Assembly: GCA_050699035.1 (NCBI GenBank)
Contig: JBOHDE010000029.1
Location: 1-24,502 of the forward strand
Length of the DNA stretch: 24,502 bases
DNA from: WHTB01 sp050699035
GTDB lineage: Bacteria; Actinomycetota; Actinomycetes; Propionibacteriales; Nocardioidaceae
Reading direction: 5' to 3'
Numbering within the stretch: position 1 is the first letter of the stretch; every line of letters begins with the position of its first letter. Both the position numbers and the translations under genes were made by a program. The notes below the pieces were generated by a model. It was not told the DNA's origin, ran no database searches, and was given only the letters and a program-made list of their open reading frames with translations. Below, in pieces: positions 22,221-24,502 of the stretch.

Positions 22221-22702
22221 TGGGTACGACGATCAGGGCCCGAGTGGTCACCGTCTCGAACCGGGCGTCCGCGGGCGTCTATGAGGATCTCGGCGGTCCG
22301 ATGATCGTCAAGGCGCTCCGCGACCTCGGCTGTGAGGTCGACGACCCGGTGGTCGTGGCCGACGGTGAGCCGGTGGCGCAGGCGTTGCAGCGCGCGATCG
22401 GCGACCGGTTCGACCTGGTGCTCACGACCGGTGGCACGGGGCTGACGCCGCTCGACCTCACCCCTGAGATGACGCGCCGGGTAGTCGAACGCGAAGTGCC
22501 CGGGCTGTCGGAGGCGATCCGAGCATACGGGCTCGCCGGTGGCGTACCTACGGCCTCGCTGTCTCGTGGGGTGGCCGGACTGGCCGGCAAGACGCTGATC
22601 GTCAACCTGCCCGGATCGACCGGTGGGGTGCGGGACGGCCTCGCCGTACTCGAGCCGGTGTTGCTGCATGCCGTCGACCAGATCAACGGTGGTGACCACT
22701 GA
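22220..22702 (+). CDS. Molybdopterin adenylyltransferase (MogA/MoaB family)
   Basis: 160 residues. IRARVVTVSNRAS starts the fold; the signature TTGGTGLTPLDLTPE (69-83) carries the conserved D79, and NLPGSTGGVRDGL (129-141) is the second hallmark. MogA adenylylates molybdopterin so that MoeA can insert molybdate; the MoaB branch looks very similar, so the exact branch is not fixed. The ATG overlaps the moaC stop (TGATG); a GTG one codon earlier is also possible. Its own stop overlaps a CTG start of the next gene. Ordered moaC - mogA are placed between moeA/glp and rimJ. Confidence 0.93.
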   Translation: MGTTIRARVVTVSNRASAGVYEDLGGPMIVKALRDLGCEVDDPVVVADGEPVAQALQRAIGDRFDLVLTTGGTGLTPLDLTPEMTRRVVEREVPGLSEAIRAYGLAGGVPTASLSRGVAGLAGKTLIVNLPGSTGGVRDGLAVLEPVLLHAVDQINGGDH

Positions 22703-23304
22703 ACGGCTGGCCGGCCACGCTCGCTGCCGGACCCATCGGTCTGCGGCCGATCCGCCGCCGCGACCGGGCCGACTGGCAGCACCTGCGCGCCGTCAACCGC
22801 GACTGGCTGGTGCAGTGGGACGCGACCCTACCGCCCGGCGGCCCGACGCACGGGCGGGGTTTCGGCAGCATGGTGCGCGAGCTGCACCGGCTGGCCCGGC
22901 AGGGGCGGGGGCTGCCGTTCGTCGTCACCTTCGACGGCCGGATGGTCGGGCAGCTGACGGTCAGCAACATCGTCTGGGGATCGGCCCGGTGGGCCCAGGT
23001 CGGCTACTGGATCGACCGGGGGTACGCCGGGCGCGGCATCATGCCGACCGCCGTCGCGCTGGCCATCGACCACTGCTTCTTCACGCTGGGCTTGCACCGC
23101 GTCGAGGTGGCGATCCGGCCGGAGAACGTCGCGTCGATCCGGGTCGTCGAGAAGCTCGGCCTGCGACGGATCGGCATCGCGCCGCGCTACCTGCACATCA
23201 GCGGTGACTGGCGTGACCATGTGCTGTTCGCCGTGACCGTCGAGGAAGTCCCGCTGGGCCTGCTGACCCGGTGGCGCGAGACCGCCGAGCACGCGGGACA
23301 GTAG
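22699..23304 (+). CDS. RimJ/RimL-type GNAT acetyltransferase with a CTG start
   Basis: 201 residues with GNAT fold elements: IGLRPIRRRDRADWQHLRAVNRDWL (first strand and helix), FVVTFDGRMVGQLTVSNIVWGSARWAQVGYWIDRGYAGRGIMPTAVALAIDHCFFTLGLHRVEVAIRPENVASIRVVEKLGL, which includes the acetyl-CoA loop RGYAGRG. The nearest GTG (22810) would remove 37 residues, including the first strand. Homologues start near NGWPATLAAGPIGLRP, and the frame is closed by a TGA at 22693, so the only start candidate is CTG 22699, overlapping the mogA stop (CTGA). The family acetylates ribosomal or other protein N-termini; the substrate here is unknown. The position matches rimJ of M. tuberculosis and Corynebacterium. 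Confidence 0.8.
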   Translation: MNGWPATLAAGPIGLRPIRRRDRADWQHLRAVNRDWLVQWDATLPPGGPTHGRGFGSMVRELHRLARQGRGLPFVVTFDGRMVGQLTVSNIVWGSARWAQVGYWIDRGYAGRGIMPTAVALAIDHCFFTLGLHRVEVAIRPENVASIRVVEKLGLRRIGIAPRYLHISGDWRDHVLFAVTVEEVPLGLLTRWRETAEHAGQ

Positions 23305-23374
23305 TTCACTCCTGTCACACAAGTTCTCTCGCGACACACCGACCCGGCTGCGTAACAGTGCGGCGAATCGGTCC

Positions 23375-23380
23375 TACGGT
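23375..23380 (+). promoter_or_regulatory. -10 box for a leaderless sepX/glpR mRNA
   Basis: TACGGT matches TANNNT and lies 6 bases before the GTG at 23387. GTAACA at 23352-23357 gives a -35-like element with 17-base spacing. No ribosome site precedes the GTG. It would give sepX/glpR a transcript of its own in addition to the operon. Confidence 0.55.
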
Positions 23381-23386
23381 CGTACC

Positions 23387-24349
23387 GTGGGTTGGTCGGG
23401 AGTACTCTTCGCAGCGATCGTCCTGGGCTGGGCGGCGTACCTCATCCCGCATGCCCTGCGGCGCTACGACCAGGCCACCCGCTCCCGGTCCATCGACCGA
23501 TTCTCCTCGGCGATGCGGGTCCTCGGCGCCAAGCCGACCTCGGACACCGTCGCCAGCGTGAAGCCATCCGGCGAGGCCAGGCCGGTGCTGTCCGACCAGG
23601 AGAAGCGGGCGCAGCGGCGGGTGCAGCTGGTGGCGGCCCGGGCCGCGGCACGGCGTCGCCGCCAGGTGCTGAAGGTGCTGCTGCTGAGCACGCTGGTGAC
23701 GGCCGCAGTCGCCGGCGTCGGCGTCATCCCGTGGTGGTCCTTCAGCGCCCCGGCCGCGCTGGTGCTGGCGTTCCTGTTCGCGTGCAGCCGGCAGGTACGG
23801 CGCGAGAGCGAGGGCTACTGGGCGAACGCCGCCGACGAGGAGGCCAACGCCCAGCTGGTCGCGGTGACGGTCACCCGTCCCGCGGCACGGGTCGAGGCGG
23901 CGTACGTCTCGGCGCCCTCGGCCAACGTTCGGCCGAAGGTCAAGCCGGCCGCCAAGCCGGTGCCGGCGGCAGCGACCCAGTCGTCGGCCCAGTCGTCGGC
24001 CCAGTCGTCGGCCCAGTCGTCGGCACAGTCGTCCGCCCGGGCGACTGCCCGGGACAGCATCAGCGACGAGCCGACCGTGGAGATCGACCGTCGTGACCTC
24101 GCCCAGATCGCGGTCCCAGTGGAGACCAGCGACGGCGGTCTGCTGTGGGACCCGGTCCCGGTGACCCTGCCGACGTACGTCTCGAAACCGCGTGCCTCCC
24201 GTACCATCCGCACCATCGATCTCGACCAACCTGGCACCTGGACGTCGGGTCACACCGAGGAGGCCGCGGCGCTCGCGGAGCAGGCCGACGCCGAGCAGTC
24301 CGAGCGCACCGAGACGGCCGACGAGCCCCGCCGCGCGGTCGGTTCCTGA
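23387..24349 (+). CDS. sepX: Divisome membrane protein SepX/GlpR
   Basis: 320 residues. The N-terminus GWSGVLFAAIVLGWAAYLIPHALRRYDQATRSRSIDRFSSAMRVL is the SepX/GlpR signature (membrane helix 2-21, then the basic motif). A hairpin of membrane helices lies about 94-133 (VLKVLLLSTLVTAAVAG, WWSFSAPAALVLAFLFAC). The rest is a cytoplasmic Ala/Pro-rich tail with a tandem QSSA repeat and a folded segment with GLLWDPVPVTLPTYVSKPRASRTIRTIDLDQPG. SepX of Streptomyces acts with FtsZ and SepF in division, and GlpR of Corynebacterium binds Glp (established). GTG start, with a leaderless-type -10 box just upstream. It is the last gene of the cluster, 82 bp after rimJ. Confidence 0.92.
   Translation: MGWSGVLFAAIVLGWAAYLIPHALRRYDQATRSRSIDRFSSAMRVLGAKPTSDTVASVKPSGEARPVLSDQEKRAQRRVQLVAARAAARRRRQVLKVLLLSTLVTAAVAGVGVIPWWSFSAPAALVLAFLFACSRQVRRESEGYWANAADEEANAQLVAVTVTRPAARVEAAYVSAPSANVRPKVKPAAKPVPAAATQSSAQSSAQSSAQSSAQSSARATARDSISDEPTVEIDRRDLAQIAVPVETSDGGLLWDPVPVTLPTYVSKPRASRTIRTIDLDQPGTWTSGHTEEAAALAEQADAEQSERTETADEPRRAVGS
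23978..24037 (+). repeat. Five 12-bp tandem repeats inside sepX/glpR
   Basis: Five 12-base units of cagtcgtcggcc encode QSSA repeated five times. Units 1-3 are identical; units 4 and 5 each differ by one base. They fall in the disordered linker and could vary in number between strains. Confidence 0.9.
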
Positions 24350-24413
24350 CCTCTGGCCGATGGCGGGAAGGGCCTCCGCTGCGTGCTAACCTTCTTCCTC
24401 GGTTCACGGTCCG

Positions 24414-24419
24414 TACTGT
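24414..24419 (+). promoter_or_regulatory. Likely -10 box of the tRNA-Ala gene
   Basis: TACTGT fits TANNNT and lies 7 bases before the mature 5' end of tRNA-Ala, a normal distance for a tRNA with little or no leader. No clear -35 box is visible. Confidence 0.45.
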
Positions 24420-24426
24420 GACATCC

Positions 24427-24499
24427 GGGGCTGTGGCGCAGCTGGTAGCGCACCTCGTTCGCAACGAGGGGGTCAGGGGTTCGAGTCCCCTCAGCTCCA
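24427..24499 (+). tRNA. tRNA-Ala (anticodon CGC)
   Basis: A 73-nt cloverleaf: acceptor GGGGCTG with CAGCTCC, including the G3-U70 pair that marks alanine tRNAs; D-arm GCGC-AGCTGGTA-GCGC; anticodon stem CCTCG/CGAGG around TTCGCAA, anticodon CGC at 24460-24462; T-arm AGGGG-TTCGAGT-CCCCT; discriminator A. CCA is not encoded (the next bases are CCC). Confidence 0.97.
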
Positions 24500-24502
24500 C
24501 CC

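Overview
The window is high-GC DNA from an actinobacterium. The signs are strong GC bias at third codon positions, frequent GTG starts, promoters of the TANNNT type placed so close to start codons that the mRNAs should be leaderless, and an actinobacterial division gene (sepX/glpR). The right half keeps the gene order of the mycobacterial mscL - ruc - folate cyclo-ligase - UDP-glucose pyrophosphorylase - moeA/glp - rimJ - glpR neighbourhood. Gene content and the DUF families suggest Propionibacteriales or a related order, but genus cannot be read from this sequence alone.

Left part (1-9.8 kb) is accessory-like: a partial SAM methyltransferase; a 759-residue protein of unknown function; a run of DUF2630, a [4Fe-4S]/CDGSH iron-sulfur fusion and a VOC protein; a DUF6879 gene behind a 381-bp non-coding stretch with a strong inverted repeat; then a leftward ArsR - SRPBCC - DinB operon with a 34-bp operator-like palindrome just before arsR; an AlkZ-like winged-helix protein; and a secreted DUF6454 protein.

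Middle (9.8-14.1 kb): a small insertion scar sits against tRNA-Arg(CCU). It holds a 5'-truncated reading frame followed by a NUDIX gene whose last codons and stop lie inside the tRNA gene on the other strand. Then come a stand-alone AsnC/Lrp sensor domain, a gamma-glutamylcyclotransferase-fold protein, an adenosine-deaminase-like amidohydrolase, an atypical extended SDR and a tiny acidic protein, closed by a perfect 45-bp terminator-like inverted repeat.

Right part (14.1-24.5 kb) is a conserved chromosomal block. Leftward genes are mscL, a SAF-domain membrane protein and an FmdB-type zinc-ribbon protein matching the redox chaperone Ruc. The Ruc gene is preceded by a CIRCE-like HrcA operator. 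Rightward is a membrane-anchored penicillin-acylase-family hydrolase. A folate cyclo-ligase gene diverges from a six-gene rightward cluster: UDP-glucose pyrophosphorylase, moeA/glp, moaC, mogA/moaB, rimJ-like acetyltransferase, and sepX/glpR. This cluster combines molybdenum cofactor synthesis with the Glp-GlpR cell-division pair. A tRNA-Ala(CGC) ends the window.

The points most worth a second look are the CIRCE-ruc link, the tRNA-Arg insertion scar, a 25-nt motif found in two convergent gene gaps, the arsR palindrome, and the probable CTG start of the rimJ-like gene. No CRISPR array, transposase, integrase or prophage was seen.
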